Below, one piece after another: positions 33,146-42,417 of a DNA stretch of 64,000 nt. The notes under the pieces are model-generated. The model saw only the letters and a program-made list of their open reading frames with translations. It was not told the origin of the DNA and did not search any database. Position numbers and translations under genes: made by a program. The stretch is taken from positions 667,985 through 731,984 of the forward strand of contig NZ_KE384505.1 of the NCBI RefSeq assembly GCF_000426185.1. Direction: 5' to 3'. The first letter of the stretch is position 1. Each line of letters opens with the position of its first letter. The DNA comes from Cellulomonas sp. URHD0024. GTDB taxonomy: Bacteria; Actinomycetota; Actinomycetes; Actinomycetales; Cellulomonadaceae.

Positions 33146-34435
33146 TCAGGTGTAGCGCAGGAGCAAGTAAGGGATGCACAGGGCGACGGTTACGGCGGCC
33201 GTCGGCAGTCCGTAACGGAGCCAGCCCTTGAAGGTGAGCAGGAGGCCATTCCTGCTCGCAACTCCAGCGGCGACGACGTTCGCGCTGGCGCCGACGAGGG
33301 TGGCGTTTCCGCCGAGGTCCGCTCCGAGCGCCAGCGCCCACCAGAGCGCCCCGTCCTTCCCGAGGGCGGGGTTTGCGGCGATCAACGACGCGACGACCGG
33401 CGACATGGCAGTGACGTAGGGGATGTTGTCGACGAATGCGGAGATGACAGCGGAGCCGATCAGGACCACGAGCAGGGTCGCGACGACGTCACCGCCGGTG
33501 AGCTCGGCGATGCCCGTGGCGAGGGCGTCCAGAGCACCGACCTGGACGAGGGCGCCGACGAGGATGAACAGGCCCATGAAGAACAGGAGGGTCTCCCACT
33601 CGACGTCCGCCAGTAGTTCCCGTGCCGTCAGAGGTGAGAGCAGGATCATGATGCCGGCGCCGATGAGCGCCACGATCGCCGGGGCAACTCCGGTCTGCCG
33701 CTGGAGCAGGAAGCCCGCCAGGATCAGCCCGAGCACGACGAGGCTGCGGGCGAGGGTCGACGCGTCGGTGATCGCCTCGCGCTCGTCGAGCGCCAGCAGC
33801 GCGTCGGCGCGGGTCGGGTCACCGTGCAGCGATCGCCGGAACAGGAGGCGGGACATCGCGACGAACGCGACCAGCACGACCACGACGATCGGGCCGAGGT
33901 TCACGAGCATGTCGTTGAACGTGAAGCCGGCGTGGCTCGCGATGATGATGTTGGGTGGGTCGCCGACCAGGGTCGCGGTACCGCCGATGTTGGACGCCAA
34001 CGTGAGGGCGACGAGGAAAGGGACGGGTGGCAGCCCGAGCCGATCGCAGACCAGCAGCGTGACCGGTGCGACGAGCAGGATGGTCGTCACGTTGTCCAGG
34101 AGCGCAGACGCTGCGGCGGTGACCAGGACCAGCAGGACGAGTACTCCGAACGGTCGGCCGCCGGCAAGCTTGGCCGCGCGGATGGCGAGGTACTCGAACA
34201 CGCCGGTCCGCTTGAGCACCGCGACGACGAGCATCATGCCGAGGAGCAGGAAGATGACGTCCCAGTCGATGCCCGTCTCGTGGGAGTAGAACGCCTGGTC
34301 GGAGCTCAGGATGCCGAGGCCCAGGACGAGCGCGGCACCGCCCAGCGCGGCCGCCACCCGATGGATCCGCTCGGTCGCGATGAGGACGTACGTGCCGACG
34401 AAGATGGCGACGCTGACCCAGGCGAGCCCCGTCAT
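33146..34435 (-). CDS. SLC13/ArsB-type anion or ion permease
   Basis: 429 residues with about 11-12 membrane segments of the ion-transporter superfamily that includes ArsB, NhaD and SLC13 carriers. Family features include the paired conserved loops FDYLAIRAAKLAGG-like near 80 and two DN motifs, LLDNVTTILLVAPV and FVDNIPYVTAMSP, one in each repeat, as well as NIGGTATLVGDPPN and GGNATLVGASANVV. I chose the ATG at 34435, overlapping the stop of the CBS gene (ATGA). The substrate could be Na+, arsenite or a dicarboxylate. Confidence 0.88.
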   Translation of the reverse strand: MTGLAWVSVAIFVGTYVLIATERIHRVAAALGGAALVLGLGILSSDQAFYSHETGIDWDVIFLLLGMMLVVAVLKRTGVFEYLAIRAAKLAGGRPFGVLVLLVLVTAAASALLDNVTTILLVAPVTLLVCDRLGLPPVPFLVALTLASNIGGTATLVGDPPNIIIASHAGFTFNDMLVNLGPIVVVVLVAFVAMSRLLFRRSLHGDPTRADALLALDEREAITDASTLARSLVVLGLILAGFLLQRQTGVAPAIVALIGAGIMILLSPLTARELLADVEWETLLFFMGLFILVGALVQVGALDALATGIAELTGGDVVATLLVVLIGSAVISAFVDNIPYVTAMSPVVASLIAANPALGKDGALWWALALGADLGGNATLVGASANVVAAGVASRNGLLLTFKGWLRYGLPTAAVTVALCIPYLLLRYT

Positions 34436-34872
34436 CGGGCGAGGTGCGCCATCAGCTGGCTCGCGGTGATCGCTCCCAGCAGCACGCCGTCCTCGATCAC
34501 CACGACCAGGGGAACGTGTGCAGCAGCCATCACGGCTGCGATCTCGACGAGCGTGGCCTCGCCGTCGACGCTGTGCGGTCGTCCGGGGTGCTCCTGCGCG
34601 GCCAGCAGATCGGAGACGTGCAGGCTCCTGAGCCGGGCGACGAGGGCGTCGGCAGATGACTCGTCCCATACCCGACCGAGCGCCGGGTCGTCGAGGACGT
34701 AGCGCGGCAGCACGACCCGCAGCACCTGCGAGGCAGGCACCACGAGGTGGCGCGCGTTCGACAGCACGACGACCCCCGGCAGCCGTGAGGCCTCGATCTG
34801 GCGGAACGCCGCCGTCGCGAGATCCGACGGGTCGAGCACGTCGACATGTCGGACCAGGTCGCGGGCGTGCAT
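34432..34872 (-). CDS. CBS-domain protein coupled to the permease
   Basis: 146 residues forming a tandem CBS pair: the first at about 5-60 (LVRHVDVLDPSDLATAAFRQIE, PGVVVLSNARHLVV), the second at about 85-146 (LHVSDLLAAQ, ATLVEIAAVMAAAHVPLVVVIEDGVLLGAITASQLMAHL). CBS pairs bind adenosine nucleotides and often gate transporters. Its overlap with the permease start suggests it senses a nucleotide to control that carrier. Confidence 0.88.
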   Translation of the reverse strand: MHARDLVRHVDVLDPSDLATAAFRQIEASRLPGVVVLSNARHLVVPASQVLRVVLPRYVLDDPALGRVWDESSADALVARLRSLHVSDLLAAQEHPGRPHSVDGEATLVEIAAVMAAAHVPLVVVIEDGVLLGAITASQLMAHLAR

Positions 34873-34969
34873 GCCGAACAGTCTGGCAGCAGCCTCGTCC
34901 CGCTTCTCGCGCTCACGAACGACATCGCTTGCGCCGGTACAGCCATCCCGTCACGGGCGCGAACACGCG

Positions 34970-35190
34970 GCGATCGCCAGGGAGGAGAGGAGGACCCAGG
35001 CTGAGCGAACGCTGATCGTCGACCTGGTCCGCCGTGACCAGGTCAAGGGCAAGCTCGCTGAGAACGTCTCCGCCGCGGGCTTGCCAACCCTCGTGGCCGC
35101 GGTCGGGGACGGCCTCCGGATGCACGCCCTGCTTGATCCCGAGCTCGATGTGGGAGCAGCCCTCGACGCCTTCGAGACGTTGATCGGGAG
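34970..35190 (+). pseudogene. C-terminal remnant of a TetR family regulator
   Basis: In one open frame the sequence reads LIVDLVRRDQVKGKLAEN, then LPTLVAAVGDGLRMHALLDPELDVGAALDAFETLIG in two continuous parts. This closely resembles the ligand domain tail of BetI/AcrR-type TetR proteins (a VDGL-ALLDPE pattern). No helix-turn-helix or plausible start precedes it, and the frame runs on without a stop into the antisense of the tRNA gene. I read it as a decayed gene. Confidence 0.55.
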
Positions 35191-35219
35191 TCCACGCAGT
35201 TGGGAGCCTGCAGTTCAGA

Positions 35220-35295
35220 TGGTGCCCGCGAAAGGACTCGAACCTTCGACCTTCTGCTCCGGAGGCAGACGCTCTATCCACTGAGCTACGCGGGC
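35220..35295 (-). tRNA. tRNA-Arg (anticodon CCG)
   Basis: The minus strand gives a full cloverleaf: acceptor arms GCCCGCG and CGCGGGC, D arm GCTC-AGTGGATA-GAGC, anticodon arm TCTGC-CTCCGGA-GCAGA with anticodon CCG, a 5-base variable loop, T arm with TTCGAGT, discriminator A, and an encoded CCA (35222-35220). It reads the Arg codon CGG, a frequent codon in this GC-rich genome. Confidence 0.96.
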
Positions 35296-35353
35296 CGGTC
35301 ACCGTCCGGGGACGATGCGGTGCACGACACTACCAGCCGTCGGCGACGCGCGA

Positions 35354-36010
35354 TCAGCGCGTCTCGCCGAGCAGGGCGGACAGGTAGCGGTTCGTCTCAG
35401 CGGCGGCCTGCGCGTGGTCGCCCGCGACGATCGCCTCGATCAGCGCGTCGTGCGAGTCGTGCCCGTGCGTGTCGGTGACGAAGTTGAAGCGGATGTTCTC
35501 GCCGATCGCGGCCAGCAGGTTCTCGTACAGCTCGGTCAGGACGGGGTTGGCGCCCGCACGGACGATGGCGCGGTGCAGCGCCAGGTCGGTGGCGACCATC
35601 GCGTCGAGGTCACCGGCCTGGTAGGCCGCCGACCTCTCGTCGCGACGCTCCAGGAGGGCCGAGGAATCGAGCGGAGTGCGTCGCCGGGCCGCGAGCCGGG
35701 CGGCCTCGACCTCGAGCGCACGCCGGACCTCGACGACGTCGCGCTGGCGGGCGTCGGCGATCTGGCGGCCCATGGTCACGGCCAGCTCGGAACGTGAGAG
35801 GACGTAGGTGCCCGATCCTTGGCGGCGTTCGAGCAGCCCGGCGTGCACCAGCGACTGCACGGCCTCGCGCACGGTGTTGCGACCCACGCCGAGCAGGTCG
35901 GCGAGCGCGGGCTCGGGCGGGATGCGCGCCCCGACCGGCCACTCCTGCGTCGTGATCCGTTGGCGGAGCTCGTCGACAGCGGTGTCGATCAGTCCGGTCC
36001 GTCGTGGCAT
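35354..36010 (-). CDS. GntR family regulator, FadR subfamily
   Basis: 218 residues. The N-terminal winged helix (LRQRITTQEWPVGARIPPE, LADLLGVGRNTVREAVQSLV, ERRQGSGTYV) precedes a C-terminal FCD ligand domain. The FCD metal ligands are plausibly Asp/His in ATDLALHRAIVRAG and His in HGHDSHDALIEAI. I chose the ATG at 36010; the frame continues upstream only over the MFS gene. It is transcribed divergently from the MFS gene and probably controls it. Confidence 0.9.
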   Translation of the reverse strand: MPRRTGLIDTAVDELRQRITTQEWPVGARIPPEPALADLLGVGRNTVREAVQSLVHAGLLERRQGSGTYVLSRSELAVTMGRQIADARQRDVVEVRRALEVEAARLAARRRTPLDSSALLERRDERSAAYQAGDLDAMVATDLALHRAIVRAGANPVLTELYENLLAAIGENIRFNFVTDTHGHDSHDALIEAIVAGDHAQAAAETNRYLSALLGETR

Positions 36011-36112
36011 CCGGTTAGGCTCCCTGTCCAGGCATGCGGTGCAGTCAACACCGGCAGTCGGGCTGACGCCAGACCTGCGTTCCGCGAGCGTGCTGGATCG
36101 GGAGTGCTCGAG

Positions 36113-37381
36113 GTGTCGTCGTCCGTGCCGGTGACCGGACGATCCGGCGCACCGTGGCGCGGACGTCTGGTGGTCCTGGCGGCCATCGTCCTGGTCGGGC
36201 TGAACCTCCGGCTCGCCGTCGCCGCGGTGTCGCCGATCTTCAGCTCCCTGCGCGAGACGTTCCCGGTCTCGACGACGCAGGTCGGCCTGCTCGGCACCAT
36301 CCCGGTCGCCTCGTTCGCGCTGTTCGGCACCCTCGCCGCGCCGATCGGGCGCAAGCTCGGGCTCGAGCCGGCGATCATCCTGGCGATGGCGTTCGCAGTC
36401 GCCGGCCAGCTCCTGCGCGCCGTCGCGCCGAACATGCCGGTGTTCCTGGGCTGGTCCGTCCTCGCGCTCGGCGGCATGGGCATGGGCAACGTGCTGCTGC
36501 CGCCGCTGGTGAAGCGGTACTTCCCCGACCGGATCGGCGCCGTGACCGCGTCGTACTCGGTGGCACTGAGCGTGAGCACCGCCGTGCCGCCCCTCCTCGC
36601 GCTCCCGGTGGCGCGTGCCGCGGGCTGGCGCGTGTCGGTGGGGATGTGGGCCGTGGTCGGCGTCGCGGCGATCGTGCCGTGGCTCGTCGTCGTGACCCGG
36701 TCCGTGGCCGCGCGCTCGCACCTGCGGGAGATCTTGCGACGAGCGCCGCGCACGGACCGGCCCGCCCTCCTGGTCCGGTCCGGCGGCGCCGAGTCGCGGC
36801 TCGTGTGGCGCTCGCGGCTCGGCTGGGCGTTGGTCGTCACGTTCTTCGCCAACACGACGGGCACCTACGTGATGTTCGCGTGGCTGCCGCAGATCCTTGC
36901 CGACGCCGGCCTGGGCACCGAGGTGGGCGGCCGCTGGCTCGCCGTCTTCGCCATCCTCGGGCTGCCTGCCGCCCTGTTCGCGCCCATCCTGACCGCCCGC
37001 ATGCGCAACCCGTACCCGTTGGTCGCGGGCTTCGTCGCCTGTTGGATCGTCGGCTACCTCGGACTGTGGACGTCACCCGCGCACGGCACCGCGGTCTGGA
37101 TGATCCTGTGCGGTCTCGGACCGGGGGCGTTCCCGGTGCAGCTCGCGCTCATCGGCCTGCGTACCCGGACGCCGGCCGTCGCGTCCGCGCTGTCGGGGAT
37201 GGTGCAGGGGCTCGGGTACGCCCTCGCCATCGCCGGGCCGGTCGGGATCGGGTTGCTGCACCAGGCGACCGGGTCGTGGAGCGCGCCCTTCGTCGTCCTG
37301 CTCGGCCTGCTCGCGATCCTGCTCGTCGCGGCCTGGTTCGCCTGCCTGCCGACGATGCTCGGCGAGGAGCCGCATTCCTAG
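36113..37381 (+). CDS. MFS transporter, CynX/NimT-like
   Basis: 422 residues with 12 membrane segments in two halves. The start of the first helix (LAAIVLVGLNLRLAVAAVSP) and GTLAAPIGRKLGLEPAI match the cyanate/nitroimidazole-permease branch of the major facilitator superfamily. I chose the GTG at 36113, with GGAG eight bases upstream; a GTG at 36104 would add three residues. The substrate is unknown; the divergent GntR gene suggests induction by a small organic acid. Confidence 0.88.
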   Translation: MSSSVPVTGRSGAPWRGRLVVLAAIVLVGLNLRLAVAAVSPIFSSLRETFPVSTTQVGLLGTIPVASFALFGTLAAPIGRKLGLEPAIILAMAFAVAGQLLRAVAPNMPVFLGWSVLALGGMGMGNVLLPPLVKRYFPDRIGAVTASYSVALSVSTAVPPLLALPVARAAGWRVSVGMWAVVGVAAIVPWLVVVTRSVAARSHLREILRRAPRTDRPALLVRSGGAESRLVWRSRLGWALVVTFFANTTGTYVMFAWLPQILADAGLGTEVGGRWLAVFAILGLPAALFAPILTARMRNPYPLVAGFVACWIVGYLGLWTSPAHGTAVWMILCGLGPGAFPVQLALIGLRTRTPAVASALSGMVQGLGYALAIAGPVGIGLLHQATGSWSAPFVVLLGLLAILLVAAWFACLPTMLGEEPHS

Positions 37382-37404
37382 CGTCGTCGCGACGACGCGC
37401 GTGA

Positions 37405-37433
37405 AACCGCCGCGACCGGCGGCCGCGGCGGTT
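37405..37433. terminator. Terminator-like hairpin after the MFS gene
   Basis: Stem AACCGCCGCG with CGCGGCGGTT, 9-base loop, 24 bp after the MFS stop. It has a GC-rich stem with no long T-tract. Confidence 0.6.
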
Positions 37434-37448
37434 CTGTGGTGCGTGAGA

Positions 37449-37491
37449 GCCCCCCACGCCCGCAGAGTCGCGGTCAGCGGGCGCGGGGGGC
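37449..37491. terminator. Second hairpin between convergent genes
   Basis: Arms GCCCCCCACGCCCGC and GCGGGCGCGGGGGGC, pairing at 14 of 15 positions around a 13-base loop. It lies between the MFS gene and the convergent DUF1996 gene and may terminate either. The rest of the gap to 37621 shows nothing else. Confidence 0.55.
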
Positions 37492-37621
37492 CGTTGTGGG
37501 TCGTGGACCCGGTGGTCGGGGCGGGACGCCGTCCTCGGAAGGGGACAAGGGCAGCGTCCCGCCCGTGGAGGCCCGGCCGGCCAGCGGCCGGACCTCCGGG
37601 GTCACGACGATCGACGCCGGG

Positions 37622-39070
37622 TCAGAAACCGCCCGCCGCGTTGCACTTCGCGGACTGGTCGAGGCAGGTCCGCACCCGCTGCGCCTGGGCTGCGGGCTCC
37701 CACGCGTTGAAGAAGTCGCCGTGCATCGAGTACGTCGTCCCCGAGGCGAGCGTGACGTTGGTCGTGTCCATGCCCTTCGGGTAGGAGATCACGAACGACA
37801 GGTTCGGGATCGGCACCGGGAAGGCTGCAGGGCAGCCGCCCGCGGCGACGTTCGAGACGTGCGCCTTGTGGTCCGGGCTGTCCAGGTGGACGCCGTCCCA
37901 GCAGTCGGGGAACACCAGCTGGTAGGTGAGCTGGGCGGTGGGCGCGCAGATCGGCATCACGCCGTCGGCGGTCCGGCCGACCTCACCACCGATGCCTGCG
38001 CACCAGAAGTGGTTGCCCTGGTGGTCCGGGGTGTCCGTCTGCTGCTTGGCGCTGCCGGCGATCATCCGGAACCCCTCGGGGAACGGCTGCGTCCTGCTCG
38101 GGTCCTGCAACCGTGACCCGTAGTAGACGATGACGCCGCCGACGGGGTCCACGGCCTTGCCGTTCGCGTACAGCGTCGGGACCCAGTAGGACGACTTGTC
38201 CTCGATCGGGTCGCAGTTGGTGCCGCCCGCCTTCAGCGACGCGAGCGTCGAGTTCGCGTCAGTCGTCAGGTTCCCGAGGAACGTGTGGTTGTGCGAGGCC
38301 CCGGGCTGGTTCGGGAACACGATGGGGTCGTCGTTCAGGTGGTGGCTGACGGTGCACAGGGCGTGGAACTCCGGCACGCGCACCGGGTTGTTGGTGATGG
38401 GCTTCGGCGTGAGCGCGAAGAACGCCTTGGTGTCGGCGGCCTGCTTCACCGGGTCGACCGAGACCCACGCACCGGGCGTCGAGGTCGGCATCGGGGGCAT
38501 GGTGGTCATGTCGTCCGCGGCGATCGTGAACCAGTTGAGGTTCACGAAGTCGGCGGCCTGCGAGCTGCGCAGGGCGAGGAAGACGGTGTGCGCACCGGTC
38601 AGCATCGTCATCGAGCTCGCCGACTTGGTCGTCCACGTCTGCCAGCCGCCCGTGGACGCGACGGGCCACGTGGCGAGCAGGGGACCGGTGAGGGAGTCCG
38701 CACGCAGCTCCACCGTGCCGCCGGCGTTGCTCGCCGAGGCCAGCCGGAGGGTCGCGGTCACGGAGCCAGTCAGTCCGAGGTTGACGTTCTGGTACCGCAT
38801 CCAGTCGCCGTTGGCGAGCCAGCCGACGTTCTGACCGCCGCCGGTGTCGGCGGTGTTCTCGAGCTGGGCGCCCGACTGGGCGGCGTACGACTCCGCCTGG
38901 ATCGTGGTGGTCGTCACCGCGGCGGACGCCGAGTTCAGCGGTCCGACGACTACGGCGAGAGTGCCGGCGGCGGCCAGCGTCAGCGCGGCCATCGCCCGGC
39001 GTCCTCGCAGGGCTGGGCCGCGTCGTGCTGCGGTCGGCGACGCTGCCGTCCGCTTGTGTCTGGTGTTCAC
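37622..39070 (-). CDS. Secreted DUF1996 protein with N-terminal carbohydrate-binding module (CBM6-like)
   Basis: 482 residues from the GTG at 39070. A twin-Arg-rich signal region ([20 protein letters not shown], cleavage after ASA) is followed by a CBM6/35-like beta-sandwich at about 50-180 ([39 protein letters not shown]) and the DUF1996 domain to the end ([56 protein letters not shown]). DUF1996 is common in fungi and actinobacteria and its activity is uncertain. GGAGGAATC precedes the GTG, and an ideal promoter with a LacI-type operator lies upstream, so expression is probably controlled by an oligosaccharide such as cellobiose. Confidence 0.88.
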   Translation of the reverse strand: MNTRHKRTAASPTAARRGPALRGRRAMAALTLAAAGTLAVVVGPLNSASAAVTTTTIQAESYAAQSGAQLENTADTGGGQNVGWLANGDWMRYQNVNLGLTGSVTATLRLASASNAGGTVELRADSLTGPLLATWPVASTGGWQTWTTKSASSMTMLTGAHTVFLALRSSQAADFVNLNWFTIAADDMTTMPPMPTSTPGAWVSVDPVKQAADTKAFFALTPKPITNNPVRVPEFHALCTVSHHLNDDPIVFPNQPGASHNHTFLGNLTTDANSTLASLKAGGTNCDPIEDKSSYWVPTLYANGKAVDPVGGVIVYYGSRLQDPSRTQPFPEGFRMIAGSAKQQTDTPDHQGNHFWCAGIGGEVGRTADGVMPICAPTAQLTYQLVFPDCWDGVHLDSPDHKAHVSNVAAGGCPAAFPVPIPNLSFVISYPKGMDTTNVTLASGTTYSMHGDFFNAWEPAAQAQRVRTCLDQSAKCNAAGGF

Positions 39071-39105
39071 GATTCCTCCGAGATCGGATGAAATGGGCAA
39101 CTGGC

Positions 39106-39134
39106 ACCGTACTACCTAGGGAGCGCTCTCTCAA
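39106..39134 (-). promoter_or_regulatory. Promoter with CebR/CelR-like operator for the DUF1996 gene
   Basis: On the minus strand TTGAGA (39134-39129), a 17-bp spacer and TACGGT (39111-39106). The palindrome GGGAGCGCTCTC (39119-39130, one mismatch from the TGGGAGCGCTCCCA consensus core) fills the spacer and touches the -35 element. A LacI-family repressor bound there would block RNA polymerase directly. Confidence 0.75.
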
Positions 39135-39207
39135 CGGCTTGCCGTCATTTGCCGCAGAATCTTACGACCTCTCACCCGCTCGTTTCACCCGCTCCCGGGC
39201 CTCATCC

Positions 39208-39223
39208 GAGGGAGCGCTCTCTG
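39208..39223. promoter_or_regulatory. Second CebR/CelR-like operator
   Basis: GAGGGAGCGCTCTCTG, the same 12-bp core as at 39119, 91 bp upstream in the argS direction. On the minus strand the flanks also match over 20 bases (TTCAGAGAGCGCTCCCTCGG here, TTGAGAGAGCGCTCCCTAGG at the first site), so it looks like a duplicated operator that may support looping. Confidence 0.65.
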
Positions 39224-39309
39224 AACGCTGGCGCGCGCTGCACCACGCTCTACCACCCGCCCGCCGGACTCCGGTCCGGCGTCTGCGACCGCGTCGGTAC
39301 CCTTGCCCG

Positions 39310-40989
39310 GTGACTCCCGCGCAGCTCTCCGAGGCCCTCCGGGCCGCCCTCGTGCACGCCGTCGACGACGGCACGTTCGTCCTCGACCCGGCCGCGATCC
39401 CCGCGACCGTGCACCTGGAGCGACCGCGGCAGCGCGAGCACGGCGACTGGGCCACGAACGTCGCGATGCAGCTGGCCAAGAAGGCCGGCACCAACCCGCG
39501 GGCGTTCGCCGAGGAGCTCGCACGCCGGCTGGAGGCCACCGAGGGCGTCGCGGCCGTCGAGGTCGCCGGCCCCGGCTTCCTGAACATCCGGCTCGAGACC
39601 GCGTCCGCCGGCGAGCTGGCCCGCTCGATCGTCGAGCTGGGCACCGAGTACGGGACCAACGACACGCTGGCCGGCGTCGCGTTGAACCTCGAGTTCGTCT
39701 CCGCCAACCCGACGGGGCCGCTGCACATCGGCGGCGTGCGCTGGGCGGCCGTCGGCGACAGTCTCGCGCGCGTGCTGCAGGCGTCCGGCGCGACCGTCGC
39801 CCGCGAGTACTACTTCAACGACCACGGTGCCCAGATCGACCGCTTCTCGCGCTCGCTGCTCGCTCGCGCCCTGGGGGAGCCGGCGCCGGAGGACGGCTAC
39901 GGCGGCCAGTACATCAGCGAGATCGCCGACCAGGTGGTCGCCGACGCTCTCGCGGCAGGCGAGCCCGACCCCCGGACGCTGCCGACCGTGGACGCGAACG
40001 AGGCCTTCCGGGCGCGCGGCGTCGACCTGATGTTCGCCGAGATCCGCCAGGCGCTGCACGACTTCGGTGTCGACTTCGACGTCTACTTCCACGAGGACTC
40101 GCTGCACGAGTCGGGTGCCGTGACGCACGCGGTGCAGCGCCTTCGTGACCTGGGCCGGATCTACGAGGCCGACGGCGCGACGTGGCTGCGCACCACCGAC
40201 TTCGGCGACGACAAGGACCGCGTCGTCATCAAGCGCGACGGCGAGGCCGCCTACATCGCCGGCGACATCGCCTACTACCTCGACAAGCGCGAGCGAGGCT
40301 TCGACCGCGTCGTCATCATGCTCGGCGCCGACCACCACGGGTACATCGGCCGCATGATGGCCGTCTGCGCAGCGTTCGGCGACGAGCCCGGCGTGAACCT
40401 GGAGATCCTCATCGGCCAGATGGTCAACCTGGTCAAGGACGGCGCCCCGGTGCGGATGAGCAAACGAGCCGGCACGGTCGTGACGATCGACGACCTCGTC
40501 GAGGCCGTCGGCGTGGACGCCGCCCGGTACGCGCTGGCGCGCTCGTCGGCGGACTCGAGCATCGACCTGGACCTCGACCTGCTGGCGAGCGCGAAGAACG
40601 AGAACCCCGTGTTCTACGTCCAGTACGCGCACGCGCGCACGGTGAACGTCGGTCGCAACGCCGCCGAGGCGGGCGTCCGTCGCGAGGACGGGTTCGACGC
40701 GTCGCTGCTCGACCACGAGACGGAGTCCGCGCTCCTCGGTCAGCTCGCTGAGCTCCCGCGGGTCGTCGCGCAGGCCGCCGAGCTGCGCGAGCCGCACCGG
40801 GTCGCGCGCTACCTCGAGGAGCTGGCCGGGTCGTACCACAAGTGGTACGACAAGCGCCGCGTGATCCCGTTCGGCGACGAGGAGGTCAGCGACGTGCACC
40901 GGACGCGCCTGTGGCTCAACGACGCGACGCGCCAGACGCTGGCCAACGGGCTCGGCCTCCTGGGTGTCAGCGCGCCGGAGCGGATGTGA
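39310..40989 (+). CDS. argS: Arginyl-tRNA synthetase
   Basis: Class I synthetase that charges tRNA-Arg. 559 residues. The HIGH motif is at 139-142 in [12 protein letters not shown], the KMSKS equivalent is VRMSKRAGT, and a C-terminal anticodon-binding domain ends in the usual [10 protein letters not shown] chose the GTG at 39310; the open frame upstream crosses the operator region. The stop overlaps the lysA GTG (GTGA). It opens the housekeeping block. Confidence 0.96.
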   Translation: MTPAQLSEALRAALVHAVDDGTFVLDPAAIPATVHLERPRQREHGDWATNVAMQLAKKAGTNPRAFAEELARRLEATEGVAAVEVAGPGFLNIRLETASAGELARSIVELGTEYGTNDTLAGVALNLEFVSANPTGPLHIGGVRWAAVGDSLARVLQASGATVAREYYFNDHGAQIDRFSRSLLARALGEPAPEDGYGGQYISEIADQVVADALAAGEPDPRTLPTVDANEAFRARGVDLMFAEIRQALHDFGVDFDVYFHEDSLHESGAVTHAVQRLRDLGRIYEADGATWLRTTDFGDDKDRVVIKRDGEAAYIAGDIAYYLDKRERGFDRVVIMLGADHHGYIGRMMAVCAAFGDEPGVNLEILIGQMVNLVKDGAPVRMSKRAGTVVTIDDLVEAVGVDAARYALARSSADSSIDLDLDLLASAKNENPVFYVQYAHARTVNVGRNAAEAGVRREDGFDASLLDHETESALLGQLAELPRVVAQAAELREPHRVARYLEELAGSYHKWYDKRRVIPFGDEEVSDVHRTRLWLNDATRQTLANGLGLLGVSAPERM

Positions 40990-42368
40990 CCGGGGAGCCC
41001 TGGTCGACGGGCTTCGCCCGAGGTGCCGACGGGGTCGTGAGCGTCGCCGGCGTCGACGTGCACACGCTCGCAGCGACGCACGGCACCCCGGCGTACGTCC
41101 TGGACGAGGCCGACCTCCGCTCTCGGGCGCGCTCGTACCGGCGCGCGTTCGAGACGGCGTTCGCCGAGATCGGCGCGGGTGTCGACGTCTACTACGCCGG
41201 CAAGGCGTTCCTGTCGGTGGCGGTCGCCCGGTGGGTGCACGAGGAGGGCCTGCGCGTCGACACGGCCACCGGCGGTGAGCTCGCGGTCGCGCTACGGGCC
41301 GGGATCCCGGGCGCCGACATCGGCCTGCACGGCAACAACAAGTCCGACGACGAGATCGCGCGCGCTCTCGAGGCCGGCGTCGGGCGGATCATCGTCGACT
41401 CCCTCGTGGAGATCGACCGCGTGGCCGACGCCGCGTCGGTGGACCACCCGGCGCCGGTGATGGTCCGGGTGACCACCGGAGTGCACGCGGGCGGCCACGA
41501 GTACATCTCGACCGCCCACGAGGACCAGAAGTTCGGCCTGTCCATCGCCGTGCCGTCGCACTTCCACTACGGGGACCTCGTCCTCGGGTCGGCCGAGGCC
41601 GACAGCCCGGCGATGCAGGGGCTGCTCAAGGTGCTGTCGAGGCCCGAGCTGAAGCTCCTCGGCATCCACTCGCACATCGGGTCGCAGATCCTCGACCCGT
41701 CAGGATTCGAGGTGGCCGCCCGCGCGGTGCTGACCCTGCGCGCGGAGCTCGCGAAGAAGACCGGCGTCCTCGTCGAGGAGATCGACCTCGGGGGTGGCTA
41801 CGGGATCGCCTACCTGCCCGGCGAGGTCGCGCTCGACCCCGACCGCATCGCCAAGGACATCGCGTCGTCCGTCGCTTCCAGCGCGCACGACCTGGGCACG
41901 CCTCTGCCGCGGTTCTCCATCGAGCCCGGCCGCGCGATCGTGGGACCCGCGGGGATGACGCTGTACACCGTCGGCACGGTCAAGCCCGTCCGCGTCGACA
42001 AGGCCTCCGTCCGCACGTACGTGTCGATCGACGGCGGCATGAGCGACAACATCCGCCCGGCCCTCTACGGCGCGCAGTACCACGCGGAGCTCGTCGGCAG
42101 ACTCTCGGACGAGCCCACCGTGCTGGCCCGCGTCGTCGGCAAGCACTGCGAGAGCGGCGACATCGTCGTGCACGAGGTCCAGGTGCCGAGCGACGTCCGC
42201 GCCGGGGACCTGCTCGCGGTCGCCGCTACGGGGGCGTACGGGCGGTCCATGGCGTCCAACTACAACCACGTCCCGCGTCCGCCGGTCGTCTCGGTCGCCG
42301 ACGGGCAGTCGCGGGTCCTCGTGCGGCGGGAGACCGAGGACGACCTGCTCGCGCTCGACCAAGGCTGA
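40986..42368 (+). CDS. lysA: Diaminopimelate decarboxylase
   Basis: Last step of lysine synthesis, a PLP enzyme of alanine-racemase fold. 460 residues. PLP Lys in [13 protein letters not shown], the glycine-rich phosphate loop near [11 protein letters not shown] and [10 protein letters not shown], and the substrate Cys in VGKHCESGD are present. The GTG at 40986 overlaps the argS stop. A small hairpin follows. Confidence 0.95.
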   Translation: MTGEPWSTGFARGADGVVSVAGVDVHTLAATHGTPAYVLDEADLRSRARSYRRAFETAFAEIGAGVDVYYAGKAFLSVAVARWVHEEGLRVDTATGGELAVALRAGIPGADIGLHGNNKSDDEIARALEAGVGRIIVDSLVEIDRVADAASVDHPAPVMVRVTTGVHAGGHEYISTAHEDQKFGLSIAVPSHFHYGDLVLGSAEADSPAMQGLLKVLSRPELKLLGIHSHIGSQILDPSGFEVAARAVLTLRAELAKKTGVLVEEIDLGGGYGIAYLPGEVALDPDRIAKDIASSVASSAHDLGTPLPRFSIEPGRAIVGPAGMTLYTVGTVKPVRVDKASVRTYVSIDGGMSDNIRPALYGAQYHAELVGRLSDEPTVLARVVGKHCESGDIVVHEVQVPSDVRAGDLLAVAATGAYGRSMASNYNHVPRPPVVSVADGQSRVLVRRETEDDLLALDQG

Positions 42369-42387
42369 GCCCCCTATTCTTGGGGGC
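42369..42387. other. Small hairpin between lysA and hom
   Basis: GCCCCC and GGGGGC around the 7-base loop TATTCTT. It is too short to call a terminator with confidence; it could modulate read-through into hom or protect the mRNA. Confidence 0.4.
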
Positions 42388-42417
42388 GCCGTCCCCACCC
42401 ATCGACCGGAGATTCCT

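Noticed and set aside
34871-35284. A 137-codon frame ending in VPAKGLEPSTF
   Set aside because: Its end is translated antisense of the tRNA-Arg gene, a well-known annotation artefact; only the middle resembles a TetR remnant.
35220-35295. tRNA-Arg as a prophage or island attachment site
   Set aside because: No integrase gene is present and I did not find a second copy of the tRNA 3-prime end in the window.
42369-42417. Possible attenuator or T-box before hom
   Set aside because: Only a 6-bp hairpin is present; there is no leader peptide, specifier loop or antiterminator sequence.
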